A stretch of DNA of 64,000 nt from Gnetum montanum (GCA_015680685.1 MNCI01020454.1:69337-133336), one strand, 5' to 3'; positions 1 to 9,841 are shown, counted from the stretch's first letter. Made by a program: numbers and translations. Notes: generated by a model from the sequence alone, not told the origin.

Positions 1-22
1 GGTCACACTGTACAGTGTGACC
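1..22. promoter_or_regulatory. 22-bp perfect palindrome in the LTR
   Basis: Bases 1-22 equal their own reverse complement: arms GGTCACACTGT and ACAGTGTGACC. The same 22 bases are conserved at 18057-18078 in the other LTR. It lies in the U3-proximal half within a set of diverged tandem units that all carry GGTCA...TGACC. A dimeric transcription-factor site is possible; no factor can be named from sequence alone. Confidence 0.6.
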
Positions 23-452
23 TTAGCATGACTAACTGAAAATGCCATTTTTGAGGCCAAAATTTTGATTTTCTGGAGCTTGTGAACATGTACAATTTCT
101 GCCTAGCTCCCAGGAGTTGAATTCATGCCAAAATTTTGCCTGGAGGTGCCCGAATTTAGCTATTCTTATTTGGTCACGCTATGGTCACGTTGTGCAGCAT
201 GACCTCAGCATGACTAACTAAAAGTGGCTCAAAAAATGTGATTTTAAGCTCAGATTTTGAGGTTCTGAAGGTTGGGAGCTGCAGGGGGCATCGGTGAAGC
301 TCATGGAGGGCCTGTGTGCTCAAATCGGGGTTGTTTGGACATGATCTTCGGGCTCCAAAAGTTGGTCATGCTGTACTCATGTTGGGTAGTGGAATGACTT
401 AGCTTGAGTCCTATCTAAAAGTGCTAGGTGAAAATTTTTGTGGTGTTTTTCA
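1..452 (-). repeat. 3' LTR of element 1 (partial)
   Basis: This stretch aligns base for base with 18057-18496 and ends, on the plus strand, in CA at 451-452. That is TG at the start of the LTR on the minus strand. Similarity stops exactly there. I count roughly 35 substitutions plus one 13-base indel near 178-190, about 8% by eye. Only the U3-proximal part is present; the rest lies left of the window. Confidence 0.9.
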
Positions 453-523
453 TTGGCCCCTCTTTGTTGATGCCTGGAGGAATCCACCCGAGAGGCATCG
501 ACAAAGAAGTACAAAACACCACA
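439..523. repeat. Inverted repeat straddling the LTR/polypurine junction
   Basis: Left arms 439-449 and 462-475 pair with right arms 513-523 and 493-506. The outer 11 bases are perfect and the inner arm has 13 of 14 matches. The element transcript would fold into a long hairpin around the polypurine tract and the first bases of U3. Element 2 has the same layout in decayed form at about 27808-27885. Confidence 0.6.
453..466 (-). other. Polypurine tract of element 1
   Basis: Read on the minus strand this is CAAAGAGGGGCCAA, directly abutting the TG start of the 3' LTR. It is the expected place and composition for the plus-strand DNA primer. Element 2 has a nearly identical tract at 27818-27830, which supports both LTR boundaries. 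Confidence 0.85.
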
Positions 524-1897
524 AGAAACTTGGCATCAAGCACTGTCCGTCGGGCACTTGGCCAGATGTCATTGCACCATGTTCAGAAGTACATTGGATT
601 GGGAACTAAGGTTTTGAGATGCATGTGAAAGAGGTTGTAACTGTGGAGTCTGGGATTGATCAAGGGATTGTTTTGTTCAACTGTGCAAGAGGAATGCTCC
701 TATGAACAAGTCATGTTGGTCCTTGTCGACAGCCAGTATCTAGCAGACTTGGGACAAAGGCATGGGAGGTGCATCCTTTGGAGGCACGGGACCCTTGTAT
801 CATGTTTAAGAGAACCCGTTGTCAACAACCAAAGCCACATGATGAGGTGGTGCATCATGATTTTTTACGACGTGAGTATTTTCTACCAAGACAACTGCCT
901 TCCCGCCTGGGGCTTGTATGAGAAGAGCCAATGGCCTTATGATTGCATTTTACTATTTGATTTTTGATTTTTTTTATTTTTTTCTTGAAAGAGCCTACTT
1001 TTATTATTTTCTCATGTTCGAGTGCTTGCATTTTGTGTCACATACCATGTACTTTGTTTTTTTGTTTTTTGTTTTTTGCATTGTAACTTCTTAGAGAATC
1101 ACAGTATGTAATAGTGTATCAAGAGTCTTGGGATGAATATGGCATCAGGGAGATGTAACTGAGTAGGTAGAGGAGAACATGATGGAGAGTAGGGGATGCA
1201 TCGGGAACTGGGAATGTACTTACGAGTGGATTGATTAACTTGGTTGAATGCGTCAGGAGCAATGTGGTACATTGTCACTGTGATGAAGTGCATCTATGTG
1301 CGAACACCTCAGAGTGTCATCCTATAAACACAACTCCAAGAAGACAAGAAAACCACAAGTAATGTTAGCTTAAAACACTTTAAACATGAATACAGCCGAT
1401 GGGATGGAGGCACTGTGTTAAACTTCAGGCAAACAAAATGAGCAACATCGGTGTCATTAGAGTCCACATGGTGAATCATGAAATAGGTTTTAGATGAAAA
1501 CAAGTCGTTGATTACAACAATAGATCAATGCACCAGTGATGATGTTTCCAGTTTATAGTCTTAGCAGACCATCACGGATTAGTTTTACATCATAACCCTT
1601 TGGACATTGCTAGTTTAGCATCGTAGAGGATGGTGCAATGCTAGTTTATAGTCGTGGTGGACTGTGAAGAGGCAAGCTAGTTTATAGTCTTAGCAGACTT
1701 TGGCGGACAAAAATGTGGTAGTTTAATGTCATGCGAGACAACGAATCAATGGTATCAATTTACCATCATGATGCAAGGACGTTCTGTGGTGCTAGTTTTA
1801 AGTCATAGCTCTAGGATGTTTTGTGGTATTAGTTTTAGGTCATGGTGCCAGGAATAGTGCATACCTTAAGTTTATCAAACATAGAATGGTTTTAGGT
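467..1897. other. 3' noncoding region of element 1
   Basis: About 1.4 kb between the end of integrase and the polypurine tract. It contains no recognisable coding domain; the 103-codon plus-strand ORF at 656-967 has no domain or counterpart in element 2. The left part includes the inverted repeat, 960-1090 is T-rich, and 1540-1870 holds a repeated short motif. Element 2 has only about 210 bases here, so this segment has expanded or been acquired in element 1. Confidence 0.6.
1540..1870. repeat. Dispersed short-motif array (CTAGTTTA-AGTC type)
   Basis: The motif GCTAGTTTATAGTC and variants (GGTAGTTTAATGTCAT, CTAGTTTTAAGTCAT) recur here at irregular spacing, each followed by a GGAC- or GCAGAC-like stretch. 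The same motif family occurs at 5470-5520 and as a regular 27-bp array at 11607-11777. In element 2 it is at 31780-31830 and 41410-41790. It marks the noncoding borders of coding blocks in both elements. Confidence 0.65.
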
Positions 1898-3013
1898 ACA
1901 TGTGATTTGTAGGGTTGGCGAACTCATTTCTGTCCATGTCGGTGAGTTTGAATGCTCCGTTGTCGTATGCCTTAGTGACCAAGTAAGGCCCTTCCCAATT
2001 GGTTGAGAATTTGTTCGAGTGTTCACGGACCATCTTGAGGACAAATTCACCTTATTTGATTGGATGCTTGTGTACATTATGTTGATGTCTTCGTCGTTGT
2101 TATTTTTGGTACCACTCGATGTGATCCAGTGTGCGTGTTTGTTCTTCCTCCACCGAGTCAAGGTCAACGACACGCAATTTGTCATTTTGACCTTCATCGA
2201 GGAGTCTAGAAAGAGTGATCCATAATGAGGGTACCTACAACTCTAAAGGTAAAACAACTTCTGATCCATAAACGAGGCTATAGGGTGTTTTACCTGTGGA
2301 CGTTCGATGCATCATTCGATATGCCCATAGCACAGAAACTAGCTATTCATGCCAACTTATTTTGCTTTGATGAAGCATTTTCTTGAGCACCATGATGATA
2401 TTTTTATTCATGGACTCTACTTGACCATTGCTTTGTGGCTAGTATGGTGATGAGAATGAGTGTTTGATGCCTAAGCTCACACAGAAGTTTTTGGATTTGG
2501 CATTGCTAAACTATGGCCCATTATTAGTGATTATGGTCATTGGGACACCAAAATGGGTAACAATGTTTTCGAGTATGAAATTGCATACCTGTTTGGATGT
2601 GGTTTTTCTAAGGGAGATAGCTTCTACCCATTTTGTGAAGTATCAGTTGTGGTGATGATGAATTTATGTCCTGCCGAAGATGGGGGAGTTATTAGTCCAA
2701 TGATGTCTAACCCCCATTTCTGGAAAGGCCATGTGATTTGTGCTGTATGCAACTCATTCAGTGGCACATGTATTAAATTACCATTTTTTTGATAGGTGTT
2801 GCACGTTTTGACCTTGGAGAAACAATCATACTCCATGTGTGGCCAATAATAGCCTAAACATCTAATTTTCGTTGCCATTTCCTTGGGCACTATATGTCCT
2901 CCGCAAAGTCCTTCATGAACTTGCTTCACGATCATGTGACCATCGATGCTACCAATGCATACTAACAAAATGCCTTCATAGGATCTATGACATAACATGT
3001 CTCCTATTAGCAC
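1898..3013 (-). pseudogene. Integrase domain of element 1 pol (broken)
   Basis: The zinc-binding region is at the high-coordinate end. The HH pair and first Cys of the HHCC motif are present (VHEGLCGGH...KTCNTYQ), but the second Cys position holds Tyr. The core follows with TTD as first catalytic Asp. Just after it, near 2625, one base is missing, which shifts the frame and stops the ORF at 2624. In the next frame the second catalytic Asp reads Asn (TNNG, codon 2523-2525), while the Glu (NGQVES) is kept. Further stops follow. The C-terminal module (TNWEGPYLVTKAYDNGAF) at about 1920-2030 is the GPY/F-like end typical of Tat elements. No chromodomain was seen. The protein would join cDNA to nuclear DNA; this copy cannot. 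Confidence 0.88.
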
Positions 3014-3031
3014 ATACTGTTGAGAACGTTT

Positions 3032-3640
3032 TCACACCACATCCTTTTGAGCATTCATTAGATGTTGTGGTGGTTTGCCATGTAGAAGGTACTCTTTTAT
3101 GTCATCATACCATTCCATTGTATGTGTGGTACCAACTGATGTTATAGGTATGTCATCGAGAGTGTCAGTTACGGGTTTGATGAAGTTCGTTATGGAACTA
3201 GGCAATGCATGAAACATGTCAGGTGTCATGTTTAAGGCTAGTGTTGCAAGTGCATATGCGATGGTATTTTCATTTCTGGGAACATGTTGTACATCTATTT
3301 TTGTTAACTGTTTCAGCAAGTGTTTAGTTAAGTTGCAGTATGGTTGTAAATGTGAAGCCTTACATGCGAAAACATCCATGACTTGATTTATTAATAGTTG
3401 TGAATCACCTCGAACTACGAGTCGTGTGATTCCTAAAGCTAGTGCTACCAGAAGACCTCTAAGAAGACCTTCATACTCCATCACGTTGTTGGTGCAAGGG
3501 AAGTTTAATCGATAGGCAAAGGGTCAAATTTCTCTGGAGGGATAGGTTATGATGGATGCAGCACTTCCTCCTTGGGAGGTTGATGCTCCGTCAAAGAGTA
3601 GTATTGCATCGTAGTTGTCGGGCACGATGTCTAAGGTGTT
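3032..3640 (-). pseudogene. Second (archaeal-type) RNase H domain of element 1
   Basis: In frame with the RNase H and RT segments upstream, broken by stop codons near 3523 and 3031. It begins with LLFDGASTSQGG (first catalytic Asp), continues with TNNVMEYEGLLRGL (catalytic Glu) and VVRGDSQLLINQV (second Asp). It ends with NENTIAYALATLAL, where the expected last Asp is Tyr. A second RNase H of this type between the usual RNase H and integrase is, from established knowledge, characteristic of the plant Tat lineage. It would help remove the RNA template during reverse transcription. Confidence 0.85.
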
Positions 3641-4135
3641 CACGTTCTCATCAAGGAACTCAGGGTTGATCGTTCCATGGTCTTGCGTTAGTGAGACGGT
3701 CATTTGATTGACTATTTCTTGACCCTTTTTGGAAGATTGAGCTATGTAGTGTAGGTCAAACTCAGCAATCATCACTTTCCATCTAGCTATCTTGCTTGAT
3801 TCGTAGATGTTATTGGTGATAGCTCTGAGCACATTGTCTTTACAAATAATGTTGACTTGGTTACGGAAGAGATAATGTCACCATTTCTTCAAGGAAAAGA
3901 GAAGGGCTGGACATGACCTCTCCACATCATTGTATCTCTGTTCATGGGCCACTAAGGCATGACTTAGGTAGTAGACAGGGATTTTGGTTCCATCTTCTCG
4001 TTTCTGACAAAGCATAGATGTGATAGATGAATCTGATGTCGCAAGGTAACTGTAGAAGGGCTTGTTGTTCTGTGGGGGATAAACTATCGGTAGTTGAGCT
4101 AATGCCATTTTGGTGTTCTCAAATGCTTCTTGGCA
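3641..4135 (-). pseudogene. RNase H (Ty3-type) and tether region of element 1
   Basis: In frame with RT after one stop near 4136. The segment at 3878-4108 carries PFYSYLATSDSSI and VYYLSHALVAHEQRYNDVE, matching the Ty3/gypsy RNase H that follows RT. A stop at about 3878 separates it from ARWKVMIAEFDLHYI, the usual end of this domain before the connection to the second RNase H. The domain degrades the RNA strand of the hybrid. The stops make it non-functional here. Confidence 0.82.
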
Positions 4136-5361
4136 CTATTGAGTCCATTGAAAATGGACATTTTTGCACAATAAATGTTGCATGGGCTTCAACTTATCCA
4201 TCATCTTTTCAATGAAGCACCTAATAAATTGTAATCTACCTTGTAGACTGTGTAATTCGGTACGGTTGCTCGGTGGCTTCAAATTTGTTATTGCCTTAAC
4301 CTTATCGGGATCTACTTGTATTCCTGTTTTAGATACTATGAATCCAAGCATTTTTCCTATTTTGACCCCAAAAATACATTTCTTTGGGTTAAGTATAAGC
4401 TCATACCTGAGATAATGTTTAAGTACCAAGTCTAAATCTTTGACATGTTGCTCAGTTATTTTTGACTTGACCGTGATGTTGTCTACATAATCATTGAGTG
4501 AATTAAGCATATAGTCACTAAAGATGTATGTCATTGCTCACTGTTATGTAGCACTAGCATTTTATAGACTGAATGACATCATTGTATAACAAAATGTGCC
4601 CCATGGTGTCATGAAGGTTGTCCTGAGTTGATGTTCTGGGTTGATTCTAATTTGGTTGTATCCCGAGAATCCATCCATAAAGGACAGCAATGCATGCCTA
4701 GCAGTTGAATCAACAAGTTGATCGATACTAGGTAGGGGAAAGTCATCTTTTATGGTTGTAATGTTGAGGTCATGGAAGTCAATACATAGGCGAATGCTCC
4801 CATTCTTCTTTGGGACTATGACCATGTTGGACACCAAATCGGTGTAGTCAACAACCTGGATGAAACTAGCTTGGTAAAGTTTCATGATTTCATTATGAAT
4901 TGCTAGTGTTATCTCAAGTTTAACCTTTTGCGCTTTTTGTTTCACTGGTTTGAGTTTTGGATCAAGGATAATGTTATGTTGGACTATTCTAGGGTCTAGT
5001 CCTGGCATATCAGTATAAGACCAAGCGAATGCTTTCATGTTATCTTTCAGCACTTGAGCTATGTCACTGACCAGTTGTTGATTTAACAGAGTACTCAGTT
5101 TTAATATTTTGACTTCGCCATCAGACATAGTAATGGGGACTTTGGCGAGGGGATCTTCGGTGATGTTATCGGCCTCTAAGTCTAGATTTTTCGTCATTCC
5201 CTTAAAGAGATCAAGTGTCTCTTGTGTTGATGCCATGAAATTATCATAAGCTAATGAGTCTAGGTCAATGGACTCTAGATTAATCTTCCTTTTAATGGCT
5301 CCATGTGGTCCACTGATAGACAACGTTGTAAAGAGGTTCTTGCTATCCATGTGTTTTATTC
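4136..5361 (-). pseudogene. Reverse transcriptase domain of element 1 pol (broken)
   Basis: The long open part is 4562-5368, 268 codons. Residues 114-126 carry the Tat-typical FAWSYTDMPGLDP before RT. Residues 193-203 (RLCIDFHDLN) and 228-241 (LSFMDGFSGYNQIR) are RT motifs, with the motif-A Asp present. Three in-frame stops (TAA, TAA, TGA) then occur within nine codons at 4536-4564, after which the same frame continues. The catalytic YxDD box reads YVDN (4478-4489), so the second Asp is lost. Coding similarity begins at 5361, directly after a minus-strand AG (plus 5362-5363), suggesting a splice acceptor rather than a start codon. Confidence 0.92.
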
Positions 5362-5466
5362 CTGCCAATTTAAACCAAGAGCACCATGAGCGAGGTTTTC
5401 TTCACAGATGAGTTGCTAAATATAAATTAGCTTTGTTTAATTTATGTTTTAATGAGATTACGAAAC

Positions 5467-5520
5467 ATAGGGGTAGTTTAATGTCATACCAAGATTGCAT
5501 GGAAGTTTTAGGCCTTACCT
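5467..5520. repeat. Short-motif copies beside the RT edge of the spacer
   Basis: GGTAGTTTAATGTCAT and TTTTAGGCC variants of the element-wide motif appear here, mirroring the 27-bp array at the protease edge of the same spacer (11607-11777). Confidence 0.5.
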
Positions 5521-5831
5521 GGCCACTGGTATTCACTTTTTTGTGTGAACAATAATGTTGTGAGTTTTATGGTTTTATGAATTTTTGGTCTTTTCATTTC
5601 ATGTTATTTCGATGATTAGGCTAAATTAACTAGAGAACACAAGAATGAGAAATGAAGATGAAAAAAAAATTAGCATAAGCATAAAATAAGGCAGGTACAT
5701 TGGAGAGTGAGTTTAAGAAGGGTAGGAAAAATAGAAGGGATTTTAGAAGGCATAAGACACGAGTTATTTTGACAAGCATTATTGTATGAGTGGTGAGTGT
5801 GACCAGAGAGTGTGATGTCATTTTCAACGCC

Positions 5832-6008
5832 ACGTGAGCAATAGGAAGTGAAGGTAGCGTGAGTAAGAGGGATTCAGCAGTGTGAGCAATAGTAAGTGAG
5901 GGTAGCGTGAGTAAGAGGGATCAGCAGCATGAGTAAAAAGAAGTGAAGGTAGTGTGCAATAGGGCGAGGTAGACAACATGAGTAATAGGGCAAGGTGGGG
6001 TAGTGTGA
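5832..6008. repeat. Tandem repeat, about 48-bp unit, four diverged copies
   Basis: Units start near 5832, 5880, 5927 and 5976. Each opens with YRTGAGYAATAG or YATGAGTAAAAAG and continues with AGTGAAGGTAGYGTG. The ORFs read through it in several frames are by-products of the repeat. Confidence 0.7.
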
Positions 6009-6718
6009 CCATGGTTTAGAGCAATGTGAGTGTGAATAATGATGATGAAGGGGAGAGTAGCAACAAACTAGCACAAGGGGAAGAAGTAAGCCAGCTTATT
6101 TTTCGTGGAGGAGAGCGAACAACTGCTTCAACCCCTTCCCCAACCCAAAATTTCATCATGGACAGGGACTCTGTGAAGGTATGTTTTTGTTCCATGGCAT
6201 TCGATTACAGTGCAAACACAGCGTGAGCCATTAGAGCTATCATTTTTGTTACGTTTCAGAATGAAAATATTTGCTGGATTCTAGGGTTTGTATTATGGTT
6301 TTCTTGTGTGCATTTCAGGCATCAGGGACATTGCTGGGGTTTTGCGTTTCATCATTTTTTTTCTTTTTTTTCTTTGGATGTTGTGTGATGGCCTAAGCGT
6401 GGGCAGTGTAGGGATCAGTTAGTAGTTTAAGGATCAAACCTAGGGCGCATCTAGCGTGAGTAACCTAGAGAACGCCACGACGTGAGCAATGAGGCCATGC
6501 CTCAACATGAGTCACATTTCAATGCATGTATGGGCCCTAGCATGCATTGTAGGGGCATGGGTATTGTGGCCAAGGCATGTTCCTGCAATCTTGTTTCTAT
6601 GTGATAACACGAGTAGCCCAGGGTACGTCCAGTGTGAGTAACCTAGGGTATGTGCGTGGGTGTAGGGATTGAGGGGGCGTGAGCACCCTAGGGAAAGTGA
6701 TTTTTTATGCATTGTTTT
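6009..6718. other. Spacer sequence upstream of the antisense gene, no gene recognised
   Basis: Rich in GTGAGTA/GTGAGCA words (for example near 6450, 6484, 6607 and 6633), a composition shared with the flanking tandem repeats. It could contain the promoter or leader of the antisense gene, but I see no TATA box or exon that I can defend. Confidence 0.4.
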
Positions 6719-6908
6719 GGCCTGGGCGTGAGTTGCAGGAACTACAATTTTTGTGCATTTTTTTGCCTGGGTGTGAGTTCCAAGAACTGCGATTTTTCAT
6801 GCATTTTTTTTGGCCTAGGCGTGAGTTGCAAGAATTGCGATTTTTGTGCATTTTTTTTTGCCTAGGCATGGGTTGCAGGAACTATGATTTTTCATTCGTT
6901 TTTTATGT
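6719..6908. repeat. Tandem repeat, about 47-bp unit, four copies
   Basis: Units start near 6719, 6765, 6813 and 6860. Each reads CCTRGGYGTGAGTTGCARGA, then ACTRYGATTTTT, then a T-run. The 77-codon ORF across them is repetitive for that reason only. Confidence 0.8.
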
Positions 6909-7410
6909 CTAAGGCTACTTCTCAACTACTTTTGCAGCATGAGTTGTGTGATTTACATGGTTTACAGTGTGATGTTGTTTTATGTGCATTGCAGCGTGAG
7001 CTGCCAGCAATTTTTATTGCAATGTGAGCATGCATTGTGAATGTCTCTAGTCACTCTTTACCGCATTATGCACTACAGCATGAATTACTGGAACTAGCAC
7101 GTGAGCAACTGAGAAGGGAGAAAATTATTCATTTGATGTTGCTGGTTATTTGTATTGCCTTTTTTTTCTTTCTTGCACTAGATAGTGATTGTACATGTTT
7201 TGCGTTTGCACTTGTGCGTTGGTTTATTGTCCCTAGTGAGTGTTAGGTTTATCAAATAAACATTGATATCCTTATCCCATGGGGTTCTCTTGTGTGCACA
7301 TTGAATGTTATTTACTTGTTAGGTTTATTTGCTTATTTATTTATTTTGTTTGTTTAGTTTATATGTTTTACATTTTAAGTTACTTACATAAGGTTTTGGC
7401 TTTGTGCAAG
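6909..7410. other. T-rich stretch before the first recognised antisense exon
   Basis: Intron-like, T-rich plus strand ending in TTTGTGCAAG at 7401-7410, a usable 3' splice site. Upstream exons of the antisense gene may be here, but I could not identify any. Confidence 0.4.
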
Positions 7411-7859
7411 GGACTTAAGCCCTTTCTTTTGGTGGTGGAAGTCATGGGTGTGTTGACATGGTTTGGCCCCTTGGAGCCCAAAGTACCTCGTCATGACATG
7501 AAGATTGGGTCACAAGGTTTATGGTTTCATTCGAGCTCTAGTGAATTTCTATCGTTTATCCTTCAGGGTTTTAGCGTGGTCATCTGGTCTCATTTAAGTG
7601 AACTGTTGGCTTGTAGCATTGTTGAGACCATACTGCCTGGCTCATCCTATGACATATTGGCCTTCATCGTTGATGTGGATGAGGGATTATTTAAAGTTGA
7701 TGGGGGTCCTGCTGAAGGTCCTCGATCTACCTATCCTCTAACTTGTGTTTGGGAGTTTCCATCTTGTAACCACTACAACAGCAGTAACACCCTTTTCCTA
7801 GCTTTCTGTGTAGATACATTATTCTAGAATCCACTTGGAACAGTGTACAGGGTAGAAAG
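7411..7859 (+). pseudogene. Antisense exon 1: degenerate FCP1/NIF-type HAD phosphatase-like domain
   Basis: The exon encodes PFLLVVEVMGVL, matching the first beta-strand of FCP1-like HAD phosphatases. It is followed by SEFLSFILQGFSVVIWSH (7540-7593), the family's RPF...FL..hF.VhIWS segment, and near the end HYNSSNTLFL...NPLGTVY, the family's hNESNTLLhDDS...NPP segment. The nucleophile Asp position is Glu (7438-7440) and the DDS pair is missing, so it would be a pseudophosphatase even if intact. A TAG at 7825-7827 stops it; element 2 has CAG at the same place. The 5' splice site is AAAG|GTAAGT at 7859/7860 and the exon ends with two spare bases. The family match is from memory of the fold, moderately sure. 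Confidence 0.6.
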
Positions 7860-7942
7860 GTAAGTGTATTTTTGATTTATCTTTGTTTTGTTTGCTTTGG
7901 TGTTATACCATTATTTCTGTTTCATTATTTTTTTCTTTGCAG

Positions 7943-8214
7943 GCCCGATTTTGATGAGCATGGAATGTGCAAGAATGATGATGGACTTGACTTAACGCGT
8001 ACAGCCTTGGAGGCTTTCATGATGGGCCCTGCTCTTCGTGGTGTTGTGTTGGATCAAACCAAGGGTGCTATTGTCCATTATCATAAGCAGTTTTCCAGGG
8101 CCTTTAAACGTTGTGAACCTCGTGGGTTGCTACATGAAGATTGGTCTCGCAATGGACACACTTTCCCCCAAGTGGTTGATTCAGTGCCAAGTATGCCTGA
8201 TCCATTTGCTAGTG
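7943..8214 (+). pseudogene. Antisense exon 2
   Basis: Bounded by TTTGCAG (ending 7942) and a GTAAGT donor at 8215. It reads open throughout in the phase set by exon 1. It contains DDGLDLTRTALEAFM, which may be the end of the FCP1-like domain, then HYHKQFSRAFKRCEP and HEDWSRNG. The element 2 counterpart (38041-38304) conserves the spacing and an FNAYATRFNLVYKKC version of the basic stretch. It ends with one spare base, which completes a Val codon with exon 3. Confidence 0.6.
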
Positions 8215-8303
8215 GTAAGTGATTGTGTTCTAAGATTTATTTTTATCTTTGCTACCCTATTGTTTAGCATGATATTGATCTTTTGTGTAACATGTTTTTA
8301 CAG

Positions 8304-9350
8304 TGGATATTACTCCTGGTGGGGTCACCATCATGTCTGGGCATACTGAGGGTATCCTTTTCATGAAGTATGGGGAGACGGAGGATTTGCAATGGTGGTT
8401 GCATAGAAAGGAACCTCAACACATCATCACTTGCCTAATCGATGCCGATCTAATGGATCTGTTTAGTGCCTTGACTCCTATCATTCCCACGATTGAGATG
8501 GTTACCATCATTGACTCTTTCAACAATGATGTTACTTATTTTAGCACGTGGGTCCGGGGGGTTAAGGTTGCATTCCATTTGACTGCCAAATCATTTTCAG
8601 ATCTCTTTGGGGTACTGGTAGATGGTGTCAAAGTGGTAGTGGATAGGGTGAATAGGGAAGGCTACATTATTAAGGACCTTGAGGAATGGCTGGGCATGCC
8701 ATGGGGTTCCAAGGGCTTCCCTATGCAAGTGGACACTAAAGTGATGGAAGTGAATTTGTTGTACCCATTTTTTAGAGCACGTACATTTCCCAAGTCTCTT
8801 TCTCAAATGAGAACTCTTGGGGTAGAGCCTACACGTATCATGCGCTCAATCCTAGAGACTGATATGCATTATAACTGGGTAGAATTTCTGGTCTTGGGTT
8901 TCCATGGGGAGATTACCAGATTATGCTCCAACGTGAATGTGCAATCCCACTTCACTTTTGCATTTTTCGTGGGCTATCTCTATAGGTTTGCGAAGTTCTT
9001 AGTGGTTTATGGAGATGATCATTATGTGTTAAGGGATCCCTCACAGTTGTCTCGCCCCTTGATCCATCATTTATTTGACACCACCAGATCTCAAGATCCA
9101 CCCGAAGGTATCAACGAATCAGTTTCCGTTACCACAGGAGGTGCAACCGGTTGTTCCCACCACTCACGTGATAGTTTGGGATTGGAACCACCCATACTAC
9201 ACATAGCTGTTAGAAGAGCTGAGTGCTTGATCCAGGAGATTGTCGAGAAAGCCAAACCTAAGGTGAAAAGAGCTAAGTGTTCGAGAGCTCCTGTTATGGA
9301 GACGAGGCTATCGAGGGCAAAGAAGATTCAATTCACCTTGCCAAGAGTGG
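8304..9350 (+). pseudogene. Antisense exon 3: 349-codon open central domain
   Basis: The longest open stretch in the window that is not repeat-derived. It is bounded by TTTTTACAG and a GTAAGTAT donor (9351), with phase agreeing on both sides. The middle contains STWVRGVKVAFHLTAKSFSD and a following YPFFRARTFP segment. Their layout (hhRG..V.F....h...hG, then hhpARhhP) vaguely recalls the putative plant transposon protein domain found in some retrotransposon extra ORFs; this is a weak resemblance. The last 60 residues are basic (KAKPKVKRAKCSR), possibly a nuclear localisation signal. The element 2 copy (38426 to about 39464) aligns through VLVDRAKVLTRIV and LEWLG but has several stops. Confidence 0.6.
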
Positions 9351-9494
9351 GTAAGTATTATATTTATTTATTTATTTATTATTATTATTTTGTTTTGTTT
9401 TAAATGTTTTTTATGGCCTTTTGAATTTATTTGCTTACTTAAACATGCATATCTATTATGTCATGCTAACTTTTCTATTTGTAAGTGTTAACAG

Positions 9495-9761
9495 AGTGTA
9501 CCCCTGAGAGGGAAAGGGAAGAATTAGCTCCGATGGGTGAACTTGAAATGGTTATCATTCGGTGTGATGAAGAGGAGGAAACCAGAAAAGAAGTAGTTGA
9601 GGCTACTCCCATCTTATGAGAAGAGGGTAAAATGAACTCCATGGACGTGACACTTGCTAAAGCTCTAGATGCCCTTAGACATTCGAGTGAGGAGAAAGGT
9701 ATCTTTGATGGAGCTCTACACCTTGGTGATCTGCCTGAGCTGACTAGCAAGGGGCCTGTTG
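9495..9761 (+). pseudogene. Antisense exon 4: acidic linker
   Basis: Follows TTAACAG at 9494 and ends before GTAAGTCT at 9762. In the phase from exon 3 it encodes a Glu-rich segment (PEREREELAPMGE, RCDEEEETRKEVV) with a single TGA near 9617. Acid-rich composition is shared with the much shorter exon 4 of element 2 (39551 to about 39770), which has EEEEEEP-like sequence. Confidence 0.5.
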
Positions 9762-9841
9762 GTAAGTCTTGTTAGCTTGATTCGCATTCTATACTTTTTA
9801 GTTTTTCATATTATTTTGATTATCATGACTCTTCTTAACAT

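Noticed and set aside
656-967. 103-codon plus-strand ORF in the 3' region of element 1
   Set aside because: No domain, no counterpart in element 2, antisense to the element and within noncoding sequence of mixed composition.
2872-3147. Plus-strand ORF opposite integrase
   Set aside because: Shadow of the conserved minus-strand integrase and RNase H frames.
6679-6912. 77-codon ORF with repeated PGCEFQELRF-like peptide
   Set aside because: Arises from the 47-bp tandem repeat; no codon-position conservation between units.
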